64,000 bases of DNA from Pezicula radicicola (lineage: Eukaryota > Ascomycota > Leotiomycetes > Helotiales > Dermateaceae), in NCBI GenBank assembly GCA_003008705.1, contig PDUO01000008.1, positions 682,001-746,000 on the forward strand, given 5' to 3'. Shown in pieces: positions 12,982 through 23,940 of the stretch (within the stretch, counting starts at the first letter, position 1; every line of letters starts with the position of its first letter). A model generated the notes under the pieces. That model was not told where the DNA came from, searched no databases, and saw only the letters and a program-made list of their open reading frames with translations. Both the position numbers and the translations under genes were made by a program.

Positions 12982-15429
12982 ATGGAACCACCTTCGGCAG
13001 AGGCTGCATTAGTACTTCTTACTGTGCCTTTTTCTGTGCTTCAGTATCTAACGATCAAGTAGGCTTTCTGCTTCGGCTTTCCTTTGCTCAGCCTTACTTT
13101 TATCGTTATGAGAGGATATGGTCGAATGTACAAGCAAAAGAGTGCTCTTCTGTTGACGGACTACCTCCTCTTTATTGGGTGGGCCATAGAAGCAACAAAC
13201 GCATCTCTTATGGTCATAGCTTATAAATTCGGCGAAGTAACGACCCTACCGTCAGAAGTCTGTGCGGAACCCTAAGAAAATGTATTACGAAAATATAATA
13301 GCCTCTATTTAATTAGGAGTAGACCAGCTAGAACACTCTACTAATATATAAACCTAATACTCTTACTTATTAATTATCTTATTTATCTATTCCTATAGAA
13401 TTCGATCCTATTCCTCTGTTATAGCTTACCTCATTTACTCTTCTATTGTAGGTTGTCTTCTTCGCCTATAGAGTACCTACTTAATATAGTACTAGTACTT
13501 CTTAATAGGATTTATATCTAGGCTTATAAAAGGATGGGGTATTAATATAATACTATTCTTTATATAGAATACTATATAGTAATTATTTATTGACTTATAG
13601 CTATATACAGAGTTCCTATCCTTTATAAATAAAGGCTCTATCCCTCGGGTATATATATATAGTATAAATTCGTTAAGAATAGAGACTATATATAGTAATA
13701 GTACTTATGATTCGTAATCGACTTATATAAAGGCTCTATTCTTACTAGATCTATTAAGGAAGACTAATAGGCTCTTATAGTTGTATCTAATAACTCCCTA
13801 AGTATTTATAGGTATTGTATAGCCTCGATGAAATTAGTATTATATATAGTTATTATAGAATTATTCTGTTTTATTCCTTAAAACCCTCTACTTTATTATA
13901 TAACTACTAACTAGAAATATAACTTTATCTGACTAGAGAAGCTTCCTCCACTCCTTCTCTTTCTACTAGAATATATACTTAAGCCCCTAGAGTAATCGTT
14001 GTATTATTTAAGCCTGTATAAGGTAGGGTTTTTGGTATATAATACATCGAAAATACCTGTATTATTTAAGCTACTATTCAAGGGTTTTTATATTATAAGG
14101 GAGTTCTAACTTATTATATAATTATAGGTAATTAAGGATTCGGTACTCCCAAGAACTAGAGATATATTTAATAATTTAATATATTTTAAGGTTAGTTAGA
14201 AGTTTTAGTACTCTTGTTCGGTTCGGTTGTATATACTCTAGTATATCGTAATTAAGGACTTTTCGAATTATTGATTCCCTAAGGTTATATTGTAGCTATA
14301 GATCCCTAGATGATATCTTTACAAAGCTATACAATTAGTGTATAGCCTCCTTGTATTTTATTGGAATTTCTTCGCCTAGTACGAGAATAGGAGGGGGTAG
14401 AGTAGTAGCCATTTTAGTGGTGTTTAGTGAGGAAGAGCCTGTGGCGCACAGACTTCTGACCGCAGGTTCGTAACAACGAATGACCTGGCAGACTATCCTG
14501 TAACAAAATCAAGTCTCAAGATACATGTATAAAGGCAATAGTAGAGATCAAGAAAGTTGGGCGCCCTTGTGATATTTTTTGTTGTGATCATCTTACTCAC
14601 GTCTTCACTTCAGGTGTCCTTCGCCATTAGCACCCTCTATGGCTTTACTTTTTTCTTGCCAAAGGCTAACATATTGATGTTTTATATCCGGTTGATACCG
14701 GTCACCAATACAAAGACTCGCAGAGCTTTACATGTTGCCACCGCCTACACAATAGCAGCGTTTTTTATTACCTTCGGCCTCGATTTATTCTCGTGTATCC
14801 CCGCCACAAGTAATTGGTATAGTATATACTCTCTCCAATTCTTCTCATGCTAATTCGGGTTACCAAGGTCACTTGACTCTTATGCGTGTCGTGCATTTCT
14901 ATCAGTACCAGTTTTTAGGGTTACCTGGAGTCTCAACCTGTCGTCTGACCTTGCTAGTAAGCCCTTGTTTTTCTGCAAAACCCTTTCTACCCCGAACAGC
15001 AATATCACTCTTACCATCCATTCTTCGTTGAAATAATTTTTATAGTACCGCTCCCTATAGCATGGAACCTCCGTGTGGTAGCAAAAGAGAAGGCAAGAGT
15101 CGTCGCAATATTTGCTTTGGGCATGATTACAGTGACTGTTAGCATCGCTATATTTGTCGGAATAAATATCGTCCTTAACATCACCTCAATCTGTATGGAC
15201 CCATCTGTCTCCTCCCACCTATTACACTAACTCTTCTCTTATAGAAATATTCAGCGCAGCGGAAGCTAACACTGCCCTCATCGTTGTCGTACTACCAACC
15301 CTAAACCTGTTCTTCAAAGGACAGGGGTTCTCTGAACCACGCGTAGAATTTGAGTCAGGGAGGAGGGATTCGACTGAAGCTTCGAATCAAATGAAAGGAG
15401 TAGAATTTTGTACAGTTCGTCTTAAATAA
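12982..15429 (+). pseudogene. Rhodopsin-like 7TM gene disrupted by a transposon
   Basis: Exons of a fungal rhodopsin-domain membrane protein lie on both sides of a 1.23 kb transposon (13240-14470). Left exons begin at ATG 12982, with a 48 bp intron, and encode helices 1-2 (MRGYGRMYKQ, then LLLTDYLLFIGWA). Right of the element come helices 3-4 (SFAISTLYGFTFFLPKANIL, then a FSCIP block), helix 5 (RVTWSLN) and helix 6 (PLPIAWNLR, then IFALGMITVTVSIAIF). Helix 7 (ALIVVVLPTLNLFF) is followed by a stop at 15427-15429. The frame continues across the insertion if one TA copy is kept, so the gene was intact when hit. At the last intron (about 15202-15244) the obvious GT-AG splice would create TAA, a possible second lesion. 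The family role is presumed membrane sensing; no ligand is known. An intact relative is at 17716. Confidence 0.75.
13240..14470 (-). mobile_element. RIP-degraded Tc1/mariner-type DNA transposon
   Basis: Length 1231 bp between TA at 13238-13239 and TA at 14471-14472. The inverted repeats share a perfect 16 bp core: GTCAGAAGTCTGTGCG at 13251-13266 and its complement at 14445-14460. On the minus strand a transposase frame starts with ATG at 14412, followed by an HTH-like region. Near the other end it carries a DDE-transposase block that reads SLDINPI, then RRRRQPTIEE, then EE, stop, DRI. Trp codons expected in this family appear as TAG or TGA and the interior is dominated by TA-rich codons, as RIP produces. 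No intact transposase remains. The flanking host exons are not similarly mutated. Confidence 0.85.
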
Positions 15430-15863
15430 TCTGCTATCAGTCATTTTCATGGTAATTATTCTATTCTCAGCGACTAGTTAGCTCGACAATGGTGAAAGCT
15501 AGGGACCATCGTTGTGTTAGGAGGCCGTAAGTTTACTTGTGCACTAGCTATTTTCAAATTGTACTTCATTGCCTTACTTCACTACCTCATTACCCGATCC
15601 TACATTTTATGTTTGGTTCGACGAGTCAGTCACCTGTTGTTGTATAATAGTATATCTTATGAGTTAAAATACCAGAAGGCTATTTGAGTTTGATAGGGAT
15701 AGTCTAATATCAAGCCCGCTATACTCTGCTCGTCTCTCATTAGGCATATAACAGTGAGCTCCATACATCCATCCCTTAGTGGCATTCACATTGTAAAATT
15801 CTAGTGTAAATATGCATCCCGGACAGGCGAAGTTGCGAGCGAGCTTCTAGATTACTACTCTTG
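15430..15863. other. Gene-free spacer
   Basis: No ORF or repeat was recognised between the broken 7TM gene and the next TIR element. Confidence 0.5.
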
Positions 15864-16846
15864 TACGGAGATTCTAGTCAAAAGTCGTGCGAATACAGGC
15901 TATCAAGACTGTAGATCAGGGCCTATAGCGTATTAAAGCCTGTGGATTACCACTTGAATACTTCGTAGCCTACAGGGCTTGCTCGTTCAGTGATTAAGCA
16001 CTGAAGTTACCCGTAGTTGCCCTGCTAGCTATAGGCAATAGAGTTTTGCTTATATGCCCTATAATATCCGACCTTTAGCGTCTAAGCGCCAAAACAGTTC
16101 CTGTGAGTGGATGCTGTGGCTACAGGCTTTATAGTTTGTATTCGCACGACTTGTGCCTGGAATCTAGAGTGCGGAATGCGGCCCCTGCCCTACGGCCCAA
16201 CCTGGCCCATTGGCTCCCGTAGGTAGGTTGCCCTAGGTCGTAGGTACCTATAAGTATTAGAGGTAGGGGGGGAGAGAGATTAGGATATACTTAGGACACG
16301 TGTTTCTATGTGTTTCTATGTGTTTTTTCTCTCTCGTGTTTTACACATAAAAAGACATGTACAATTAGTTATTACAATTAACAATTAATAAGTTATAAGT
16401 TATTTTTACTTTACTTTCTACCTATACGAGATTTTAGCTTTTGTACGCATTCGTATATACTAGTTAAATAAAGACTAATTTACTAAGCTAATAGGGAATA
16501 AAACCGAAGTTTTAAACTAAGCCTAAAGTAGAGACTTATTGGTAATAAGTAAAAAGCAGAAAGCAAAGTAGAAATAGGTCACATATTACTAAATTATAAT
16601 AATTAATTCTATACCTCTTCTTACGTGTAGAACACGATGTCCTAATCTAGGCACGTGTATCTCGTGTACAAATAGGGGGTTCGCTTATGGCCCCTTTTGT
16701 ATATACGTAGGTTAATACCCTATTATAACCTACGCCCCAACCCGTGGGCAGGTTGCTATAGGTAGTAGGTACCCATAGGCTCTTGGCGCTCCCAAATGGG
16801 GTCGCCCCATGAGCCCCTATTCCGCACTCTAACTGGAATCTCCGTA
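15864..16846. mobile_element. MITE family A copy 2, split by a nested element
   Basis: The left end (CGGAGATTCTAGTCAAAAG after TA at 15864-15865) and the right end (CTGGAATCTCCG before TA at 16845-16846) match the family seen at 3577-3946. The interior aligns with that copy in reverse orientation, sharing for example the block around AGACGCTAAAGGT with GGATATTATAGGGC. Its right arm is interrupted by a separate 665 bp element at 16166-16830. Without the insert the element is about 310 bp, so this copy also carries internal deletions. Confidence 0.8.
16166..16830. mobile_element. TIR element nested inside the MITE
   Basis: Starts AGAGTGCGGAAT (16166-16177) and ends ATTCCGCACTCT (16819-16830). 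The host sequence CTGGAATCT occurs just before it (16157-16165) and, two bases after its right end, again at 16833-16841, giving a 7-9 bp target duplication. Subterminal regions contain a related direct motif on both sides (CCCAACC, then AGGTTGC, then GTAGGTACC). The interior is AT-rich, with GTGTTTCTAT tandemly repeated near 16302-16321. There is no transposase. A long duplication of this size fits hAT- or Mutator-like elements better than Tc1/mariner. Confidence 0.75.
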
Positions 16847-17715
16847 GTCAGTGGAGGACGTTCGATGATGGTAAGTAGGTCTTTGGCCAGAGATCGAAGA
16901 GGTGGGTGCTCTACTGGCATTCAGGTTCTGGACTTGGAAGGCTTTTTAAGCCAAGAGTGCCTCCAAGCGCTTCTAACAGCTTCTATTGAGAGCCTTGCTA
17001 GAGTTAAGCATTCTCTCCAATCGTTCCGGCGATGGAGAAAATAGCGCGGGGAACTTTTGCGAAATCTAACTTGCATCAATAGTCGCTACGTGTGTGGAGC
17101 TAGAGGGCTGGTCAGTGAACCCACCTCTGTGGCTGCAGCTGGAGCAGTAAAGAGCACAATGGAGCAAACCTCGTCCTCGGGATGCCCAAATATCGGATCC
17201 AGCCTATCGGATCCCACAAGTCCAATTGTTCGTTAGTACGCAACAGGAGAAGAGTTGGCGGAGATCATTCGCTTCAGGAAGTTGTTTGGGGCATCTAGAC
17301 TCAGTTTGTTGCTTTTGTCCATTTGCATCTTCGTTCCACAGAATAAGATTCGACAGCCGAATATACGAATCCACTAAAACATTCCAGTGGCACACTTGAT
17401 CGAATATCATATGTTAATTAAGGGAAAATCGATCCCAACTTTTAAGACGCTAAACCCTGAAGATGTTCATAATAACGTGCTACCAGCCTAGATCCAACCC
17501 AAGTGCCATGGGAGTGACATCGGTTAACCCCGCCACTTATTCACATGTATTTTCCCACCATCTACCTTAGTAGATCATCTTCCTAAACTTTATATTGTGG
17601 CGTGAACTGAATCCGTCAACGTTAGATAGCTTAAAGATATTGACGACATCCATATATTTCCATCGAACACCTTTGCTTCCAAACACATTTCAAGACATTA
17701 TTCAAAACTTCCCAC
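16847..17715. other. Gene-free spacer upstream of the intact 7TM gene
   Basis: Short frames only, none with family resemblance. The last 150 bp are the likely promoter and leader of the 7TM gene. Confidence 0.5.
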
Positions 17716-19005
17716 ATGGCAAATACCTATGTCGAAAGATGGGTCGAGTTTGGCATCTGCAGTGTTATCATAATTGCACGGGTTCTGGTCCGGGTATACG
17801 ACGCAGGTTTTCGCAGGTTGAAAGCCCATGACTACGTTGCAGTACTCGTTTTCGTCTGTTTTCCTAAAGTGCACCGAGACTTTTTCGTATTGACAGACTT
17901 ATAGATCCTCTATCTTGCCTCTGGTGTTATACAAGAATTTGCCGGTACGTTGCAAATAGAATTCCAAGGGGGGTAGACTTACTAAGTATAATCGTAGATG
18001 AAGCCAATACCAGACTCATTGCAATGGCTGTCTCGCCTGATCAGAACCCTGCGAAGATGACACCCTCGCCTGATCAGAACCCTGCGAAGATGACAGCCCA
18101 GCTTGATACTATCATGGACCTCGGGCTTGCTAGCCTCATAGTATACGTTATATATATATATGCTGCCAAGGTTTGCTTACTGTTGTATTATAGCACTTTC
18201 AGGTGTGTTAAAGACGGTTTTCTTTTGCACAATAAATACTACAAATATATCTCCTAACGAACACAATTTTATAGTCAACTGTGGCAGAACCGTCGTATCT
18301 TTTTCCTGGCTACTATATGTTGCGTGTTTTGCTTCTTTGCCACCATGGGCACAATACTAGGATTTCACGCCCGGTTTCTCCGCCACAAAGAAGAAAATCC
18401 ATTTTCTTGTAAGCGATGTACCTGCTTCATCTATTGATGTTGTAAGTTAAGAAATATAACTGAAAGCTGACCGTTTTTAGGGGACTACGGATTAGCTTAT
18501 GGCATTTTATGTCTTTTCCTCTGCCATGTATTGTAAGTCTAATCTAATCTAGGTATCAAAATAACTATTTATGAACGGGGTTTAGATCGGATATATTCTT
18601 ACTTGCAATTCCCTATCCCGTCATTAAAACATTATGGGATGCAAAAATACCTTACGGCCGGTGAGTATATTTAAAATACATATACACCAATCCCAGCATA
18701 ATACAAGCGTAGCTGAACTGACTATTGAAAGGAAATTGCTTCTTGGTGCAATGGTTTGCAGCGGGATCTTCACAGTTTCTTGTGCTACAATTGTCTTCGT
18801 CCAATTTATTTGCGAATTGGGCACGTTGGCGGAGCAAACTCAGTGGCCGAAACGTGAACAGTTTGTCTGGATGATAATCTTGAACTTACCGACAATCCTA
18901 TCAGTCTTTAGAGGCAAAATATGGTCAAATACCGAAAGACATGGAGGCACACTTCAAAGCCTTCAGACTGAAGATGTTCATCAAGAGTCGCTGTCGAAAG
19001 CGTGA
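17716..19005 (+). CDS. Rhodopsin-like seven-transmembrane protein
   Basis: Seven exons join in frame: 17716-17853, 17905-17944, 17998-18202, 18275-18408, 18481-18532, 18586-18660 and 18732-19005. The sum is 918 bp and 305 residues. The translation shows seven hydrophobic helices: FGICSVIIIARVLVRVY, YVAVLVFILYLASGV, a long segment around DLGLASLIVYVIYIYAAKV, FFLATICCVFCFFATMG, YGLAYGILCLFLCHVLSDIF, LLLGAMVCSGIFTVSCAT and FVWMIILNLPTILSVF. This matches the fungal rhodopsin-domain (integral membrane, CFEM-receptor-like) family, usually 300-400 residues. Between helices 2 and 3 an 11-residue unit beginning SPDQNPAKMT is duplicated exactly in tandem. Introns of 51-73 bp are normal in size; the first has a less usual GTCTGT donor. 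Role inferred only: membrane sensing. Confidence 0.75.
18033..18098 (+). repeat. 33 bp tandem duplication inside the 7TM gene
   Basis: Two copies of a 33 bp unit beginning TCGCCTGATCAGAACCCTGC (18033 and 18066) lie in the loop before helix 3. The unit length keeps the frame. Near identity at DNA level points to a recent duplication. Confidence 0.85.
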
Positions 19006-20829
19006 AGTACGGCTATATTGACAGGAGTTCGCTGAACTAGACCGGAGATAACTAGGATATGAATAAATTAGGAGGGCAGTTTCATAGCCAGCTTTATTTT
19101 TACTTGTTCTCACTTGATTAACTATGGCGTTCACAGGATGGCAGCATATGGTAAATGGCGTTTAGAGGGATTGCGATAGGGAACTTCTTCATCAGTCTTG
19201 TCGTTAGCATTGGGAAAACTTTCTGGGCATAGAGCTAGGGAATGAAGGTAAAATCACTATTTGTACATAAATATACCAAAAAAGTCTTCTATCATAATTG
19301 GCAAACTTACTAAATTTCTACTGTTCGCCGCTCTATGTACTCCAAAGACAAAGTTGGTGCTCGAGAAACAAGACAGGCTTTGTCTGAGATATAATTGCTG
19401 TTCCCCTTAGATGAAAGGAAGCAATAAATTTTGTGAGCAAGGACATCGAACGCTTAGTAAAAAACGATCAGCTCGACCCTATGACAGTAGAGATATGGAG
19501 AGCATTCAAAGAGAATCAGAACAGTACACGAGCCGGATTTGGCTGGGCGGGATGACTAGTTATCATCTGCTGGCACTTGCTGTTGGCAATATTCTGCACT
19601 GTTATTAAAATAGAATACATGCTACATATCTACATAGGTAGGTCCTCCACTGTAGCGTTACGTATAGTTGTTTAGCTAGTTAATGGTAACCCACTTGAAA
19701 TAACCTTAAATTAAGACCGAAGTAAAGTTTAGAGAGCCTTAGGGGGGTTAAGGAGGAGACATGCATCTACGATCTCTTTTTCAAGTATTAAAATCGATCG
19801 ATTTAATCAATTTTCTCCTGTACCAAGGGAAGCCGGGCTGGATAGGGGGGTGGGTTTGTTGAGTAAGATAGGCGAGTCCCGGCCCCTGACAAGAAGTAAG
19901 GGAATTAAGCGACAGGACTACTATTTTAAGACTTACTGCCTTCTATACACTGTTCGCAAATACCAAGTCGATTCCTACAAATTTTTTTTCTGGCGCTGCT
20001 TGCGTACAATATCACACCATTTGCAACTTAGACCAGGCCCCTATGAGGCATTTTGCAATCTCAGTCGTGATGTTGAGCCCTCGCCGGGTTTTCTCCGGTC
20101 GTTATTGGGGCAGTAAGATTCGTTACTCGAGTAAGGCCCGGAATTGACCACTCGGCACTTACGGCTGGGGTACAAAGTACCGACGAATGGGTCGAAATTT
20201 ATCAATATGGCACCCCCCATTCATGATCTTATCTCACCACTGGCTGGCACGAAGCAGAGCACGTCGTCACAGCCCCATTAGATGGCCGTAAGAGGGTCTC
20301 CGACGACGGAGGAAGAACCGGCCCTCAGGTAAAATTAAGTCTCGACGCGTAATTCATGGGTCAAAAGTTTAGACGAACGATGAAGATCCTATCGTGACGG
20401 GTGAGGTTAAGCACACTGAGTGCTTAAGAGAGCAGCATAGCGATTAAGCTTAGTTTACACATCCATGTGATATTTCGATCCACAAAGTTCGATGTATATG
20501 GATTCTGGAATTATCATTAGCCCAATGTTTGCGTCTCGTCTCCGCTCCGCTGTCCCTTGGTATCTTACAATTGGGATGTCACTACCCACAGGATGGTACG
20601 TAACCTTCGTGGGCCATGTCGTTGAGGATGGAAGAAAAAGCTTGAATTACTCGATCTATATAGATTGTTGGCTGCCACTGCTAGTGCAAAGGACCTGCCT
20701 TCAACTGTCTTTCGTTCTCCCATCAAGGGTTCTTTCCTTTGCAGCTCAACCTCACTCATTTATCTACTCAATCGTGGCTTTGTCTACGTCGTCATTCTTT
20801 CTTCTCTAGTCCCTTGTCACCTCAATAAA
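19006..20829. other. Gene-poor stretch upstream of the GH3 gene
   Basis: No complete gene is supported. Around 19335-19556 two short frames (one with KDIERLVKNDQLDPM) look coding-like, but I could not join them into a gene or name a family. The final few hundred bases are the promoter side of the GH3 gene. Confidence 0.4.
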
Positions 20830-23427
20830 ATGACACGGTCATTATTCCTTTCCCTACTTGGCGTGCTCTACTATGGAAACTTAGTTACAGCAAGCGCCTC
20901 GAGTAACTATACCGAGCAGTTACTAAGCTCGGGCACGGGTAGGCAAAATTTCTCAGAAATTGCAAGCTTGCTCACCATTGACATCATCTAGTAAATCTTG
21001 GAGACTGGCAATCCGCCTATGATAAGGCATCGGCCTTAGTTGAGACACTCACCACCTCGGAGAAGCTCGGTCTCATCACCGGCGAGGATGCGGGCAATTT
21101 TTCAGCTTTGCACATGCTAGATTCTTCAACTAACCCTTACACCTACTATTATGTGACTACTTGGCCTGCTGGTCTTGCAATGGCTATGACATGGAACCAA
21201 ACTGGTATACATGATCAAGGCCAGGCTCTTGGGTCCGAGTTCCGTGGCAAAGGCATCAACCTCGCTTATGCCCCTACATTACAGCCTCTGGGTCGATCTG
21301 CGTGGGGTGGTCGTCAGGGAGAGACGTATGGGCCAGATTCTTACCTGAACGGTCTCATGGGTGGCCATTTTGTGAAAGGAATGGCGGATGCGGGTGTAAT
21401 TCCCAGCGCCAAACACTTCATCCTCAATGAACAAGAAACAAACCGCATGGGAAGTACATCGGGTGGCATGGGCGGTGGCTTCGGTGGTGGCAACTCTACT
21501 ACCACCACCACCACTACTACTACTTCAAGCGATGCTTACAGTGCCGTTGCTGACGACAAGACTTTCCATGAGACATACTTGGCTCCTTTCTACGATGCTG
21601 TCAAGTCAGGAATTGGCGGAGCAATGTGCGCCATGAATCGTATCAACGGAACATACGCCTGCGAAAACCAAGACATTCTTGCTAAGTATCTCAAAGTTGA
21701 GCTTGGATTTCCTGGCATTGTTCACCCTGATGCAGGTGCTCAGCATGACGGAATTGAGTCAGCAAATGCTGGTGAGGACTTCGGATCCTCCAGTTATTGG
21801 AGCAATTCGACCCTGGGAGTTGCATTGACGAATGGAAGTTTTACTGAAGCACGACTGAACGACATGGCAATTCGCAACCTTATGGGATACTACCGCTACA
21901 ACCAAGATGATGGCTATCCATCCTATGTCTCTTCTACAGACTTTGTTGACGTCCGTGGAGACCATCCTGCAACTGCCCGTGCACTGGGCGCAGAATCTAT
22001 TGCACTTCTCAAGAATACAAACAATGCATTGCCACTGAAATTAAAGCGATCTGTCAGCATATTTGGATATCATGCAGCTCCTCGATACTTGGGTCCCAAC
22101 ACCGAGCTTAGCGTGTACTCTGGAACCGATCCCACCATGAACGGACGTACGTACCGATCAATATCTTTTCTGTAGTGCTGGAAACTAACCTGGAGTTTTG
22201 TAGACATGACACAAGTTGGTGGTAGCGCTATGGGCTCTCTTGCCTACGAGACAACCCCATTCCAGGTATTCAACAACCGAGCAGCTACTGATGGGTTTAT
22301 GCTACGATGGTGGCTCAATGACACTGTGGTTCTCTCCTCTACAGGAATGAGCGGTAGTGGTAGTGTACTTTCAGAGACTACCCTCGGCGTTGCGTCAAAC
22401 TCTGATGTTTGTATTTGCTTCCTCAATGCTTGGGCTGGCGAAGGAGGAGATAGAACTGAACTTGCGAATGCCGATCAAGATTAGTAAGTCTACGCAGCAG
22501 GTCACTTTTTGTTTCATACTAACTTGTTGCAGTTTGGTCAACACAGTCGCGGATAATTGCAACAACACTATTGTAGTGATTAACACAGTAATTATATCTC
22601 TAAAATATTTCACTTACGCAGATCTTGCATTTTCTACTCTGGTAGACGCTTAACAGCGACCTGGCACATGCAAGATCTCGCCATGTAATCAAACATCAAA
22701 GCTAATTTATATTTCATAGGTTGGCCCAAGATTAGTAGACCAATGGATCGAGCACGAGAACGTCACCGGAGTCCTCTACGCTGGACCTCTCGGCATGGAA
22801 TCCGGAAACGCAATTGACGACGTCCTATTCGGAGCAGTCAATCCTTCCGGAAGATTAATCCACACCATCGCCAAAAACGAGAGTGACTACGATGCCGGTA
22901 CTGCCATCTCTGAAGACTCAGTGATCGAATTTTCCGAAGGAAACTACATTGATTACAAATATTTCGACAAGTACAACGTCACTCCTCGTTACGAGTTCGG
23001 ATACGGTTTATCCTACACAAACTTCACATACGGAACAAATATCTCAATCGTAGCAGATACTGATTCCTTGTCTGAGGAATACGCTACTGGTGAAATTGGT
23101 GTTGGTGGGAGAGAAGATCTCTGGAACATCGTTGCCAACGTCACCGCTACTATTACCAATAGTGGAAATATCACTGGTGCGGATGTCCCACAGTTATATG
23201 TCTCGTTCCCAGATGCTGCTGGAGAGCCTGTTCGTCAGCTTCGTGGTTTCCAGAAGGTTAGTATTGAGGCTGGGGAGACTGAAAGTGTTACTTTTGGTTT
23301 GAGGAGGAAGGATCTTAGTGTTTGGGATGTTGAGGTGCAGAATTGGGCGGTTGTTAGGGGAACTTATACGTTCTATCTGGCGGCTAGTAGTCGGGATTTG
23401 AGGGCTTCTAATACTTTGACTCTCTGA
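20830..23427 (+). CDS. Secreted glycoside hydrolase family 3 protein (beta-glucosidase-like)
   Basis: Five exons join in frame: 20830-20938, 20992-22146, 22204-22483, 22533-22587 and 22720-23427, giving 768 residues. The N-terminal 20-24 residues form a signal peptide, and many N-x-S/T sites fit an extracellular glycoprotein. The N-terminal GH3 barrel shows RGKGINLAYAPTLQPLGR, AKHFILNEQE (the conserved KHF) and a nucleophile region PDAGAQHDGIESANAG. The Asp is at about residue 283, but the usual SDW is replaced by PDA. The second domain includes ESIALLKN and a GMESGNAIDDVLFGAVNPSG block, and the C-terminus has a fibronectin III-like region. A Gly-rich and nine-Thr run sits near residues 205-225. 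Family activity is release of terminal beta-glucose; substrate here is unproven. Confidence 0.88.
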
Positions 23428-23940
23428 AAGAGAGAGTCTATGTATTTGGATGTGTAGATGCACTAGGAGGTTGTAGAAAGAGCCGAATATGTAACTTAGT
23501 TATGTATTGGTTACCTTCTTGTATATATTTAGTTAGACATGTAGCTTAGACAACTATCCACTTTTTACTAGATAGACTTATATCTACCTAGTATTTGTAA
23601 ATATTTTAGGACATTAGAATCTTCAATTTTATCTAAGTTTGCAGAAATCTGAAGAATGATTAAGTATAATCTACTAAGGAAACAGAGCACAGTTTGACAT
23701 ATTATGCTTATTTCACCCCTTACACCTTTTGATGGAATACGCAGGGAATAAGAGGACGTGCACAAAGAAATATAGATATTTTTAGAGGTGAAATCCTTAA
23801 GTTGTTAAGTTGTTAAATCCCTAGATGAAATGGTAGCAAACAGGGGAAGAAAAGACCGGGACGGCAAACAGCCGCAAATACTCATCTACTGAGTATTCTC
23901 CTGCGGCGAGCAGAAGCAAGTAGGCTTTTCGTGCTGTCTG
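23428..23940. other. 3' region of the GH3 gene and spacer
   Basis: AT-rich, with no gene seen on either strand. Confidence 0.5.
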
